Source: Adhaeribacter rhizoryzae (GTDB lineage: Bacteria > Bacteroidota > Bacteroidia > Cytophagales > Hymenobacteraceae). From it: a stretch of DNA of 64,000 nt. The notes under the pieces were generated by a model. It worked only from the letters and a program-made list of their open reading frames with translations, was not told the DNA's origin and made no database searches. Location of the stretch: assembly GCF_008629685.1 (NCBI RefSeq), contig NZ_VWSF01000020.1:1-64000 (forward strand), given 5' to 3'. The position numbers and the translations under genes were made by a program. Shown piece by piece: positions 1-8,725 of the stretch; the stretch's first letter is position 1; each line of letters starts with the position of its first letter.

Positions 1-1
1 T

Positions 2-91
2 GCGGTCTGCAACAAGCTGCTCAAACAAGCTTTTGCCATTGTAAAATCTGGTATTCCCTACCGCCCTGATTTTACTACTATTTCCGCCTAA
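2..91 (+). pseudogene. IS110-family transposase, C-terminal end (cut by window edge)
   Basis: An open frame enters from the left edge and ends at a TAA at 89-91. Its last 29 residues include QAFAIVKSGIPY and a PDF motif. This matches, from memory, the C-terminal tail of IS110-family transposases of Bacteroidota, whose helical end typically reads KLL..AFA..KSG.PY. IS110 elements lack long terminal inverted repeats, so none is expected just after the stop. Whether the gene is intact upstream cannot be seen. Family assignment rests on a short tail and is moderate. Confidence 0.5.
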
Positions 92-413
92 GAAGCTTGA
101 CTTTTAACACAGTTCATGTTAAAGAAAGCGTATTTTCCAAAATTGAACAGCATTATTTCCGAGCCACAGGGTAGGGGCTAATGGTGGTTTTGAGGAATCT
201 ACTATTTCTTTGATTCTATTAAATGAGTAATAAAAGATAGGAAAACAGCTGTCGTAAATAATTACCCTAGCCAAGTTCTTCCGGACGAATTATCCGAAAG
301 GACTAAGTTTATCCTAGGGCTGGAATGGCATGGCTTAGCTTAAGATATTTAATGATGATTCGAATCTTTTAATTGCTAGGTAAAGCAACACCCCATATAA
401 TTAAAAGATATGT
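92..413. other. Intergenic, no gene seen
   Basis: AT-rich spacer between the IS110 tail and a small minus-strand ORF. I see no ORF, tRNA or convincing hairpin here. Confidence 0.5.
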
Positions 414-638
414 CTAATCCACCCGTTTTACAAAGTTCCATCCAATGGCCATATCGGCTACGTACTCCTTTTTAAAGGTGAGTTGCGTTTCGCAGGTAAG
501 TACCATTTGTGGATAATGCGGTTTGATGCTATTAATAAACTGGTGGTGTTTCAAAGTGTAAACAATCTCTTCTGCCGCTACTTCAGAGGGCAAAGGGAGT
601 TGGTTGCGGACGAGCTCAATTTTATCTTTTAATTTCAT
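414..638 (-). CDS. Small hypothetical protein (74 aa)
   Basis: A 74-residue soluble protein with no signal peptide or membrane segment. The N-terminal third is charged and helical (starts MKLKDKIELVRNQLP), and the middle holds a hydrophobic, aromatic stretch with single Cys and Trp residues. I do not recognise a family. It stands alone in an AT-rich area near an IS tail and a plasmid-type rep gene, so it may be accessory. The ordinary amino-acid composition and clear ATG argue that it is real, but length alone does not prove it. Confidence 0.45.
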   Translation of the reverse strand: MKLKDKIELVRNQLPLPSEVAAEEIVYTLKHHQFINSIKPHYPQMVLTCETQLTFKKEYVADMAIGWNFVKRVD

Positions 639-1501
639 TTGCCTACTTTAAAGGACATAAAAGTTACTATGATTGACTTTTTCAGGTACTTTCTGGTCGT
701 TTATCATTTATCTTAACTTAAGCCCAATGGTGCTGGCAATGGTTGTACACTCTACAGCATTAAGGCTCGGCTGTAAAATGTTATATCGAAATTAACTTGC
801 TGTTAAATGTATATTAAAATATGATTAAAGAATTTCTGCTAAATCTTTGGACTTCCTTAAAAGCATTTTAGTATTTCTATGCATATCCTTATTGCTTTTC
901 CTAAATAACAGAGCAATTAAAATTCTTTAATTTTTTGATTCTATTAGTGTAGAATAGGGGGGAGATGATAATTGTGAAACAGTTAATAGGAGGGGAGCAT
1001 TAAAAACAAATTCAACATCTCATCAGGCATTTAACCACCTGATTGACTTTAAACGGGCAACCAAGCAGTAAGAAAGTTTTGTTTATGGCCATGTTGTCAA
1101 GAACGCCAGCGTAGCCGCCATCCGAGAGCGGGATTGGGCCAGGGTAGAGCCCCAACGCCGGAATGGAAGTATTGGGCGGTGGGGGAAAAAAGGACTAGGT
1201 AGCTGTTCAATTTAATCCCTACTGCCCGAATGCAAGGGGTACCGGATTTGAAAACTGGGCTGTATTCCGGTTTTCGTTAACTTCTGCTGCAACTTTACAA
1301 AGGGGAGAAAAAGAACCTTGGTCAACGCCAGACAAACCTGGAGGTAAAATAAGAGTAGGTTCCTGGCTTTTTTAATATTTGAGGGGGAGTGTAAGAGGTA
1401 GTAAAAACCTAATATTAATAGTAGCCCAGGTGCTGCGAAAATATCCCGCAAGAAAGCATTTCCTACCGGTCATACGCTCCTGCTTTTAGAAGCAAAATAA
1501 T
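639..1501. other. Long intergenic region upstream of the Rep gene 3' end
   Basis: About 860 bases without a convincing gene. The left part is very AT-rich. From about 1090 to 1180 the DNA becomes GC-rich and one plus frame reads a short Arg/Trp-rich peptide ending near 1223, possibly a relic reading frame. The right part (about 1168-1330) is a degenerate copy of a repeat seen again near 16.11 kb. A 79-codon minus ORF over 1212-1451 covers this repeat and does not look like a protein. Confidence 0.45.
1168..1330 (+). repeat. Dispersed direct repeat, copy A
   Basis: About 160 bases that align with 16112-16265 in the same orientation. The best-matching blocks are GGAAAAAAGGACTAGGTAGC against GGAAAAAAAGGACCAGGTAG, then CCCTACTGCCC in both, then AACTTTACAAAGGGGAGAAA against AACTTTATAAAAGGGAGAAA followed by AGAACCTT in both. 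Similarity is roughly three quarters by eye. Neither copy codes for a recognisable protein. Both lie just beyond the 3' end of a gene. Could be an IS remnant, a conserved non-coding element or an old recombination site. Confidence 0.6.
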
Positions 1502-2206
1502 CTAAGAAGGTACTGCCTGCTTAATGGTAAAATTTAGCTTCTTAACAGCTTTGCCCTCCTTTTCGGTGGCGTAGCTAATCCGAAGGTCAGCTTGTTCGTT
1601 TATTTGCCGGAGGGCTGGTTCCAAACTATTTTCATTAAACTGCTCCCAATACTCATCCTGGTCCGGACTGGTATCGTCCGGGTACTCCAGGTTTAATATT
1701 TCTATTAACTCCTTTACCTCATAAGAAACGAAACCAAAACCTTTCCACTTTGAAAACTGCACGTAGAGCCATTTGGCATCGGCAGCAGTCATCCGCAGGG
1801 CGCAAACCAAGGAAAAGCTGGTAAAGTTACCTCTTAGATCCACTAAAAAAGGCTTTATTGGTTCGTTTATAGAAAGTTGTATCTGGCCCTGTTCGGGCAA
1901 GTATTCCGCCCTACTGATTAGGGGTACATACAACAATCCATCCGCTTCTTCTATTTTAAATACTTGTTCGATTAGGTCATCTGTTGCTTCCTGAAGGTCA
2001 TCCTCATCCCACTGGCGCCCAACAAGCCTTTCCATTTCATTTACATCAATATTGTACTTTGTTCCACTAGTAACTCCTGGCTTCAGCTTGGAGAGAAGCA
2101 TAAAGTAGATATCTAACTGAACTGCGGAAAGCTCATGCCTCGCATTGGTAATGGCATTGTGGTGCCTAACTTGGTGGTTCTGGTTGAGGGTTTCTATTGC
2201 TACCAT
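1502..2206 (-). CDS. Plasmid-type replication initiator, Rep_3 family
   Basis: A 234-residue protein resembling RepB-type initiators (Rep_3, initiator replication protein family), which bind iterons through two winged-helix domains to start plasmid replication. The first domain starts near residue 13 with RHHNAITNARHELSAVQLDI, the usual opening of the family (N.L..A...LS..Q..I). The second follows from about residue 135 (ALRMTAADAKWLYVQFSKW), resembling the segment where family members carry R.Y.L...W. The length suits a compact initiator. Upstream (2207-2450) I found no clear iteron array, and no parA/parB or mobilisation gene is near. It may be an integrated plasmid remnant, or the window may be part of a large replicon. 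Confidence 0.7.
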   Translation of the reverse strand: MVAIETLNQNHQVRHHNAITNARHELSAVQLDIYFMLLSKLKPGVTSGTKYNIDVNEMERLVGRQWDEDDLQEATDDLIEQVFKIEEADGLLYVPLISRAEYLPEQGQIQLSINEPIKPFLVDLRGNFTSFSLVCALRMTAADAKWLYVQFSKWKGFGFVSYEVKELIEILNLEYPDDTSPDQDEYWEQFNENSLEPALRQINEQADLRISYATEKEGKAVKKLNFTIKQAVPS

Positions 2207-2439
2207 GGGGGTAATTTACAAAAAAACAGTAATAAATACCAGTCTATTGGACTTGTACCTCAAGACGGACAAAATAATAAACTGCTAAGGGTTGATATCT
2301 TAGTATTTCTTTCATTTGAGTTGGAGTAAAATAGACAAATGCTGAATGTAGTCTTTCCAAGTTGTAAAAGATTTCGATAAATGGCCAATAAGTCCGATTA
2401 TGTAAAGTCCCACCTACTCTTCTCAGAATTCAAAAAAAG

Positions 2440-2535
2440 GATGATTTTTGAGATGTGTTATTAAGATATAAATTCAACAAAAAAGACCTGCAACACCAGG
2501 TCTTTTTCAGTATCATTTTTCCGTCATTTTGGTCA
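2440..2535. repeat. Hairpin repeat family, copy 1
   Basis: Shares TTTTTGAGATG, a following AT-rich stretch, AACAAAAAAGACCTG, GGTCTTTTTCA and a trailing TTCCGTC motif with copies near 18815-18910 and 28540-28615. The centre is a GACCTG/CAGGTC hairpin flanked by A and T runs. Confidence 0.5.
2479..2507. terminator. Bidirectional rho-independent terminator
   Basis: AAAAAAGACCTG, a six-base loop, then CAGGTCTTTTT: a good stem with a T run on either strand. It lies downstream of the minus-strand M14-like gene that ends at 2636, so it can end that transcript. Confidence 0.6.
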
Positions 2536-2635
2536 ATGCCTCTGCCTGAAAAACATTGACCGATTGTTTTAATCCCTATTGAAGTTAACCCAATCATATT
2601 TCAAGACAATATAGAGTCTTTTTTGATAAAAAAGA

Positions 2636-3679
2636 TTATTGAATGTGCCCGATGTTAAATAAGCCATCGCCTTTTTTAATGGGGGGGTTAAAGGTTTTGT
2701 AAAGAATAATGCCATCTATCGGGCAGGTAACATAGCCTATTTTATTCCCGAAAAAATCGGTGGTAAAGCCAAGTTGCATGCCTTTTTTTACGTAATCGCC
2801 ACTGGTAAAATCGCTGTAGAAAATGCCGGTATGTTCGCTATTAACTGTGGTGCGCTTGGCTATGAATGCCGGGTTTTGTACAGCGTTAGGCTGGCCTTCC
2901 AAAATACCCAGGTGGCGCATTAAACTTTTAATAGCTGCCTGAATCTGCAACACGTTTTTTTCATCTACCCGGCCTTTGCCGCCACATTCTATATCGGCGG
3001 CCGGAATATTACGCTTGGTAGCTTCGCGGGAACAGTAAATGCTGGCTTCGGTTAAACTTTGTTCATTGCCAAACTGAACTATAAAATCGAAGCCCAAAGC
3101 CAGGGCCATTTGCTTCGCTTTTTCTGATACCGCTGGTTTATCAAAGTAATTATAATAACCTGAATAGGGCCTTAAATCGCCGTTGGCATCGCCATCGTGC
3201 ACGTCTAAAAAATAGTTGCAGCGGGCGATAATTTGGTTTGATATAATCCAGGCTATTTTATCGGTACTGGTGCTATTAGCTTTTCCCGGAAAAACGCGGT
3301 TCAGGTTTTTATTATCCAATGGGTTTACGCGCAAACTGCGGTTCAGAAAGCCCGGCACGTTGGCCAATTGCACTAATATTACTGTACCGCTCATTTTAGT
3401 TGGGTCCAGTTCCTGGTTTAATGCCTGAGCGGCCATAATGGGGGCATATTCTAAACCGTGTACCCCAGCCGTTATACCTAATACCGGACCTGATTTAATG
3501 CCATGAAATACCGTTACCGGAATGAAAGTACTATCGGTAGCGGTAATTACCGGCAATAAAAAGGCTTGCTTTGTACCCGGCTTAATTTGTTTTTGGTTAA
3601 ATAAGAATGGTTTAGGTTTCGCGTGCAAGCTAGTTGCGGTAACTAATAAAAGGGTTATATAAAAAAGCAGTTTTCTCAT
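2636..3679 (-). CDS. Secreted succinylglutamate desuccinylase/aspartoacylase-family (M14-like) zinc hydrolase
   Basis: A 347-residue AstE/AspA-family zinc deacylase, related to M14 carboxypeptidases. A signal peptide covers residues 1-20 (MRKLLFYITLLLVTATSLHA), so it acts in the periplasm or outside. Zinc ligands are visible as H74-x-x-E77 in AGVHGLEY and H161 in FLDVHDGD; E231 in ADIECGG is a good candidate for the catalytic glutamate. The C-terminal 70 residues look like the beta domain common in this family. It probably removes an N-acyl group from an amino acid or peptide, but the substrate cannot be read. It is a single gene with its own downstream hairpin. Family call is firm, substrate unknown. 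Confidence 0.85.
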   Translation of the reverse strand: MRKLLFYITLLLVTATSLHAKPKPFLFNQKQIKPGTKQAFLLPVITATDSTFIPVTVFHGIKSGPVLGITAGVHGLEYAPIMAAQALNQELDPTKMSGTVILVQLANVPGFLNRSLRVNPLDNKNLNRVFPGKANSTSTDKIAWIISNQIIARCNYFLDVHDGDANGDLRPYSGYYNYFDKPAVSEKAKQMALALGFDFIVQFGNEQSLTEASIYCSREATKRNIPAADIECGGKGRVDEKNVLQIQAAIKSLMRHLGILEGQPNAVQNPAFIAKRTTVNSEHTGIFYSDFTSGDYVKKGMQLGFTTDFFGNKIGYVTCPIDGIILYKTFNPPIKKGDGLFNIGHIQ

Positions 3680-3869
3680 TTGATTTTAAAAAATATAAAT
3701 AAAGCCTTGCACCTGAAAATGCTCGCTTTATCTTGTTTTAAAGGGCATACTAATAGCAAGCTCACCCGGATTGGATGAAAAGTTGGTGGCGGATAAGTGA
3801 AAAAGTAAAAATTAGTTTTTAAGTAATATTTAGGAACACGCTACTACTCTGAACGGAATAGCCGGATTA

Positions 3870-4205
3870 TTATCGGACCTGGCTGATAGGTGGCCCTCTC
3901 AGGTAGGTGTTATCGGGGAAAATATATTTACAGCGGTAGGAAAGATTAGCGGAATAAGTATCAGCAAAAATTAAAGCAGGAGCTTGGATTGCTGGAAATA
4001 TTTCCGGCACAAAGCCTGCATTATACAATTCGTCAATATGACAGTGGGTATGTTTAGTATCCAGTTTAAACCCATAATCGTTTCTGACGTGCCTATCCTC
4101 CGTATGTGCGTGGCGGTGTAATTGCAATACCGTCTTTTCCGGCAGCATAATCCGGATAAACAGGAGCAACAACACGTAAGAAACTGGCTTCTTAAAACGA
4201 TTCAA
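3870..4205 (-). CDS. His-rich small membrane-anchored protein, LRGPP tail (paralogue 1)
   Basis: A 111-residue protein with one N-terminal hydrophobic segment (about residues 9-22) and a His-rich exposed part: HRHAHTEDRH, then GFKLDTKHTHCHIDEL, ending DTYSANLSY and LRGPP. The protein at 8726-9052 has the same plan: the HTED..H, GFKLD.KHTHCH, DTYSAN.SY and LRGPP blocks are shared. The HTHCH cluster is a likely metal site. It is the last gene of the operon that holds the TonB receptor and the AztD-like lipoprotein, 54 bases after the latter. I infer a periplasmic metal-binding role, zinc being the first guess; copper or another metal is possible. I know no biochemical function for this family. 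Confidence 0.65.
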   Translation of the reverse strand: MNRFKKPVSYVLLLLFIRIMLPEKTVLQLHRHAHTEDRHVRNDYGFKLDTKHTHCHIDELYNAGFVPEIFPAIQAPALIFADTYSANLSYRCKYIFPDNTYLRGPPISQVR

Positions 4206-4259
4206 GGAATATTCTTAAAATGAATTATAAATGATTTACACTAAGTTTTAAATTAATAT

Positions 4260-5474
4260 TTAGTGTGATTCATTGGATTCGTATCCCATAATAACCAGTT
4301 TAGTAGGCTGGGCCGAAACTTTAATTTTAGTAACCTTCGAAAAATCAGCTAATAAAATCTGGTGTACTTCGCCTAAAGCCGGCATAGCGATATAGGCAAA
4401 TTTTTCAGTAGCTTCCAGAACCGGTTTAAGTGTTTCGGTAGCAGTTGTAGCCGGAATAACCATGCCTTCTTTTTTGAGATTACCAGTGGCTAAATCATAA
4501 ACTTTTAATGTACCATCTAAAAGCAATACCAACAGGTTTTTGCCCGCTTTATCCAGCTTACACTGCATAATATTGGTGCTTTCAAAAATAGGTGTAAACT
4601 GGTTGGCCGTGATATCAATAAAATAAATTCCTTTCAGATTGGTATAGCCAATAAATTTCTTGGCTGCTTCGGCGTACAAGACCGTTCCTACCCGCACCGT
4701 ACCAAAACCAGCCGGATTAGAAATAAGTCGCTGTTGACCGGTTTGCGTTAAGACCAAAGCACCTCCATCGGCCCCGAATACCGCGTTAGCGCCATCGGTA
4801 GCATTGCCATGAATCCGGCTGGTTGGCAAGGTAGATGCAGCCACTTCGGCACCTGTGGCGTTAATAATTTTTACCCCGTGCGGTCCGGACAAAGTAGAAG
4901 CATTATCGGTAATAGTAACGCCATAGTTGCCATTGTTAAACTTAACCATAGCGCCGTGGTGCGGTTGTAAGCCAGCATTTATTACCTGCATTTTAGCGCC
5001 CGGCGTATGAAAGTTGGCTTCTTTAGCAATGCTTAAAGTACCGTCGCCATCGTTAAAAACAATCGCTTCGTTGCCTTTCGATTTAAAATGCGTAGGTTTT
5101 AGGCCTTCGCCGCTAATAGCTGCAAACTTAGGCGTGCCTTTCATATCAACGTGGTCAGCGTGTAATTCCAGACCGCTGTCGAAGAATTCTACCAAGTTCA
5201 GATTACCAAATAGCAAGGCGGTGTACCGGCCCGAAGCCGTGGTATATAAATTCGCATTGGGGTATTTGGCATCAAACGCAAGTGTGGTGCCATCGGCCGG
5301 TTTTACCTGGGTTATTTTGGTAGAAGCGCCATCGGCCGTGAGCAATCGCACAAATTCAAATTCTTTATTTGCCACATCGGGTTGGTGGTTATGGTCGTGC
5401 TCATCTTTTTCGCAGGAAGCGAATAAGGCTACTGCTAAAGCGCATAAAATAGTTTTGCTCAAGTTTTGTTTCAT
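4260..5474 (-). CDS. AztD-like His-rich beta-propeller lipoprotein (putative zinc metallochaperone)
   Basis: A 404-residue lipoprotein. The lipobox is ALFASC near residue 21, followed at once by EKDEHDHNH, a metal-binding His cluster. The rest is a repeated beta-rich, propeller-like protein with His motifs at GLELHADHVDM, LKPTHF, LQPHHGAMV, GPHGVKI and SRIHGNATD. These positions resemble AztD, a periplasmic zinc chaperone that hands zinc to the AztC binding protein of an ABC transporter. Here no ABC transporter is nearby; the partner genes are a TonB receptor and small His-rich proteins. I infer that it binds zinc on the periplasmic or outer-membrane surface and works with the receptor. AztD assignment is from motif memory only. 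Confidence 0.65.
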   Translation of the reverse strand: MKQNLSKTILCALAVALFASCEKDEHDHNHQPDVANKEFEFVRLLTADGASTKITQVKPADGTTLAFDAKYPNANLYTTASGRYTALLFGNLNLVEFFDSGLELHADHVDMKGTPKFAAISGEGLKPTHFKSKGNEAIVFNDGDGTLSIAKEANFHTPGAKMQVINAGLQPHHGAMVKFNNGNYGVTITDNASTLSGPHGVKIINATGAEVAASTLPTSRIHGNATDGANAVFGADGGALVLTQTGQQRLISNPAGFGTVRVGTVLYAEAAKKFIGYTNLKGIYFIDITANQFTPIFESTNIMQCKLDKAGKNLLVLLLDGTLKVYDLATGNLKKEGMVIPATTATETLKPVLEATEKFAYIAMPALGEVHQILLADFSKVTKIKVSAQPTKLVIMGYESNESH

Positions 5475-5545
5475 AAAATTTTAAGGTTTAAAGTGAAAAA
5501 ATGGAAATTGTATTAATTGAAATAAAAGGTAATTAGCGGTTTTGC

Positions 5546-6124
5546 TTACTGCACTTTGGTGGTAAAATCCAGTTCCACATCGGTTTCGCCGGTAGTAATG
5601 GCGTTGTTCTTAGTGCCGGCCTGGTGTTTCAGAGTAACTTTTAATTTGCCAGTGCTGGCGGCACCTGTGGTAATTTTGGTTTTTAACCCGATAGGTAAAT
5701 TTTTACTGTCTTTGTCTTCGTATGCAACCGTTACATTTAAACCGGCAGTAGGGGTATAAAAAAACTGGTGGTCATCAGCTTCTTCTTCAATTTCGCTGGT
5801 TATATCTTCGGCCGGCGTAACCGATTCATTTTTCAAAGTAATAGCCGTATTGTAAACGGCATTGGGCTTTAGTACAATCTCATCAAACTTGGTAGGGGCA
5901 TTGCCGCCTTCGCCGTCCGGGTCGCGGAAAGTAGCGGTTACCGTATTACTGGTGCCCACTTCCTGCATGGTTAAAGTAACTGTGGTAATAAGCTCCGATT
6001 CATTTAGCGGCGCTTGGTCTTCGTCGTTGTTTTGGCAACTGCTGAGTATTCCGGCGGCCAGGAGCAGCACAAAGGCAGGTTTAACTAAATGTTTCTTCTG
6101 AATGTTAAATTGATTGGTTAACAT
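5546..6124 (-). CDS. Small acidic lipoprotein of the metal-uptake operon
   Basis: A 192-residue lipoprotein: lipobox AGILSSC followed by QNNDEDQ. The mature part is beta-rich and Thr/Asp/Glu-rich, with an acidic run at ITSEIEEEADDHQFF around residue 110 and a repeated-strand C-terminus (KLKVTLKHQAG, then TGETDVELDF). It lies 28 bases after the TonB receptor and 71 before the AztD-like gene, so it belongs to the same transcript. Proteins of this type sit beside TonB receptors in other Bacteroidota, as far as I recall, but I cannot name a domain. A surface-exposed accessory lipoprotein for substrate capture is the best guess. Confidence 0.6.
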   Translation of the reverse strand: MLTNQFNIQKKHLVKPAFVLLLAAGILSSCQNNDEDQAPLNESELITTVTLTMQEVGTSNTVTATFRDPDGEGGNAPTKFDEIVLKPNAVYNTAITLKNESVTPAEDITSEIEEEADDHQFFYTPTAGLNVTVAYEDKDSKNLPIGLKTKITTGAASTGKLKVTLKHQAGTKNNAITTGETDVELDFTTKVQ

Positions 6125-6152
6125 GGTTTTAAAATTTAAAGGTTAAGTGAAA

Positions 6153-8537
6153 TTATTTTGAATTAAAGTTTAAAGGCACCCGCACCCGCAGCACTACATT
6201 GCGGCCCATTTCATCGGCGAAGTAGCGGAAGCGGTTCAGGTATTCGCGGTAAGATTGGTTTAATAAATTATGGCCGGTAAAGCTTATTTCTACGGGCTGA
6301 TTTTTGATATTAATAGTAGTTCCCAAGCTGGCCTGCAATAGAAAGTACCCGGGCGGAGGCGGTATGAAGTCGCCATTTTTCGGCATAAATAGTGTTGCGG
6401 CATCTTCACCTGGGGTTAAGTTTGGTTCCAAATCTGCCGGCACCCGGTTTTGACGCGCTACCAGCAAGCCCCCAACCTGCAAAAAAGTACCTTTCGCCTG
6501 AACCGGCTCGTAGCGCAGGTGCGCATCTAAACGGTTAGCGGGCGTAAAAATTAAATAGTCGTCTTTTTTAAAGTTATAAGCCCAAACCAGAGAAGCCTTG
6601 ACCTGAGCCGAAAAGGCATCGGTAAACCCATACGATAGGCTTAAGTCGGCCCCTTTAAAGGTGGCATTGGTTTGGGTATGCCGGAACGCCAGGAAAGTCC
6701 CCGCTACGGTTAACTCAGGCGGAAATACCGGTTCCAGGAAAATATAATTCCGGATATAACTATGGTAAAAGCTTAATTCGCCGTTTAACTTTTTTTCGCT
6801 CCTGTACGTGGCGGTGGCTACTAATTTATAAGCGTTTTCCGACTTCAAATTGCGGTCTCCGATTTCAATAGTAGCGTGATGCCGCCCCCTACTGAAAAGC
6901 TCGTTCGCGCTTGGGGCCCGAAACGCCGTACCAGCATTCAAACTAAAAGTTACATAATGATTTAGCTCGTAAATTCCGCCCAGCGTGCCGGAAAAATTAT
7001 GATAGGTAAATTGCGGTTCTGTCCGGATATTTTTTTCATAAAGCACCACATCCAGTAAGCGGTAATCGTAACGGGTGCCGGCTTCCAATTGCCATTTCGC
7101 TTTCCGCCACCGTTCCAGCCAGAATAGGCCACTGGTATAATTGTAGTAATTCGGAATAAAAAACCGGCCTTGATATTGGTTGCGCTGCACCATGCCGGAA
7201 AGCCCAATGGTGCCGGTTATGTTTTTATAAGGGCGATGTTCCCAAGCCAGTTCATTCGAAAAAGTTTGTAATTGTAAACTTAATTCGGGCCGGTTTAAGG
7301 CGGCCAATTCATTGTTGCGCGGCAGGTGTTTGTCGTATTCGGCTCTTTTATTATCCTGAAAAGAAGAGACCCAGGTCAAGCGCCCTGCTTCTCCCGTGCG
7401 GATATAACCGGAAAGCTTCAGCAAATCGTGGTTTACTTGCTGGTAAGGACGGTTAATTTTATAGCTAAAGTTGGAGGTTTCCAGTGGTACCGGACTTTCA
7501 ATAGCCCGCAACAAATCAGTTGGGTTGCCAATATGGGCTGCCGATAAAATGCCTAACCGGGTATTAAACTGGCTGTAATATAATTCTAAGCCATACCTTC
7601 CCTGTCGGTAGCCTATTGTTGCCGAAAAGTTGTGTTCGGAAAAGCCGGTATTTTTTAAATAGTAATCCGGCGTTTTAGCATTGCCGCCTTTCTTTAACGT
7701 TCCTTGCAGCCGCCAACTTAAAGCCGGTAGTTTGGCAGAATTATGATTAACCGTAGCGCCCATATTGCCCATGCGGCTATTGCTCCTGCCCACCAGGTTT
7801 ATGGTTGCATCTGTACCTACCGAATCGCGCAAGGGAGCGGGTTCTACCAATACTACCCCGCCAATGGCATCAGAACCAAACCGGACACCTGCGGCGCCTT
7901 TTACCACCGTTAGGGTTGAGACAATATTCGGGTCAATTTCCGGCGCGTGCTCCGCACCCCATTGCTGCCCTTCCTGCCGTACGCCATTATTCAGCAGCAG
8001 CACCCGGTTACTATGCAACCCGTGAATGATAGGTTTAGAAATGCTTGGCCCGGTATTAAGGGTAGTTACTCCGGCCACTTGCTCCAATACTCGGCCCAAC
8101 GATTCGCCCCGCGTACTTTCTAAAGCTTCGCCAGTTATTATGCCGGTTGCCTGGGTAGGTGGCGGTGCCACCCGGTTCCCGGATATTTGTACGGTACCTA
8201 ATTCGGTTGTATTCGGGTGTAACTTTAAGTTCCGGATGGCTGGCGCGGCTAAACGTACTTCCAGGCGGATGGGGTCAAAACCTACGTAAGTTGTTTTTAT
8301 GTGATATACGCCCGGGCATAAATCATGAAAATGGTAATTACCTGCCATATCAGTTTGGATGGCCTGGTTTAGTTCTTCCAGTATAATAGTTGCCGCCGGC
8401 AAAGGTTCGTCCCGGTGCTGGTTAGTTATTTTGCCCGCTAAGGTTAAACCGCAGTTATTACTTGCCGGCAATTTTTGGGCAACAACAGGAATTTGGGACA
8501 GCCATAGCAGTCCTGCAAAAAGGTTTTTTAGCACCAT
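6153..8537 (-). CDS. TonB-dependent outer-membrane receptor, probable zinc/metal uptake
   Basis: About 794 residues from the ATG at 8537, chosen over a GTG at 8561 because it gives a normal signal peptide (MVLKNLFAGLLWLSQIPVVAQ). After it come a carboxypeptidase-regulatory-like beta domain (about 25-110; AGKITNQHRDEPLPAATI), the plug (about 130-240; VLEQVAGVTTL, IHGLHSNRVLLLNNG) and a 22-strand barrel ending in the aromatic/basic C-terminal strand. The plug stretch GVRQEGQQWGAEHAPEIDP is typical of ZnuD-like and related receptors. With a His-rich propeller and two His-rich small proteins in the operon, zinc is the likely cargo, but copper or a metal chelate cannot be excluded. Import would be powered by TonB-ExbBD encoded elsewhere. 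Confidence 0.85.
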   Translation of the reverse strand: MVLKNLFAGLLWLSQIPVVAQKLPASNNCGLTLAGKITNQHRDEPLPAATIILEELNQAIQTDMAGNYHFHDLCPGVYHIKTTYVGFDPIRLEVRLAAPAIRNLKLHPNTTELGTVQISGNRVAPPPTQATGIITGEALESTRGESLGRVLEQVAGVTTLNTGPSISKPIIHGLHSNRVLLLNNGVRQEGQQWGAEHAPEIDPNIVSTLTVVKGAAGVRFGSDAIGGVVLVEPAPLRDSVGTDATINLVGRSNSRMGNMGATVNHNSAKLPALSWRLQGTLKKGGNAKTPDYYLKNTGFSEHNFSATIGYRQGRYGLELYYSQFNTRLGILSAAHIGNPTDLLRAIESPVPLETSNFSYKINRPYQQVNHDLLKLSGYIRTGEAGRLTWVSSFQDNKRAEYDKHLPRNNELAALNRPELSLQLQTFSNELAWEHRPYKNITGTIGLSGMVQRNQYQGRFFIPNYYNYTSGLFWLERWRKAKWQLEAGTRYDYRLLDVVLYEKNIRTEPQFTYHNFSGTLGGIYELNHYVTFSLNAGTAFRAPSANELFSRGRHHATIEIGDRNLKSENAYKLVATATYRSEKKLNGELSFYHSYIRNYIFLEPVFPPELTVAGTFLAFRHTQTNATFKGADLSLSYGFTDAFSAQVKASLVWAYNFKKDDYLIFTPANRLDAHLRYEPVQAKGTFLQVGGLLVARQNRVPADLEPNLTPGEDAATLFMPKNGDFIPPPPGYFLLQASLGTTINIKNQPVEISFTGHNLLNQSYREYLNRFRYFADEMGRNVVLRVRVPLNFNSK

Positions 8538-8725
8538 TCTGAGAATAGTAAAACAACACACTGCTTTCTGCTATACAGCAAAAAGTCAGGACTTAATAAA
8601 AATGAAAGAATGAGTGGTTTTCCTGGTCCGGGGAAATTTAAAAAAGAAGTAGTGGGGTTAAACTAAATATAACCTTAAGCGACTACCAGTATTCATAGTA
8701 GTTCCGGACAAGAAAAAAAGATAGG

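Larger units (their letters stand above)
2207..2635. other. Intergenic region upstream of rep, no clear iterons
   Basis: About 430 bases between rep and the M14-like gene. It would hold the rep promoter and any iterons, but I see no tandem or regularly spaced repeats. The right part contains a member of the hairpin repeat family whose stem acts as a terminator. Confidence 0.4.

Noticed and set aside
1212-1451. 79-codon minus-strand ORF with hydrophobic start
   Set aside because: It lies over the degenerate repeat, has unusual composition and a low-complexity end, and the matching repeat at 16.1 kb has no such frame.
2207-2450. Iteron array upstream of rep
   Set aside because: AT-rich motifs such as GACGGACAAA and ATAGACAAA look alike but are neither regularly spaced nor repeated enough.
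5014-5484. 156-codon plus-strand ORF
   Set aside because: Antisense to the AztD-like gene, whose lipobox and His motifs show it is the real frame.
7765-8613. Several plus-strand ORFs over the first TonB receptor
   Set aside because: Shadows of the receptor; their proteins are rich in Ser, Pro and Arg without domain features.
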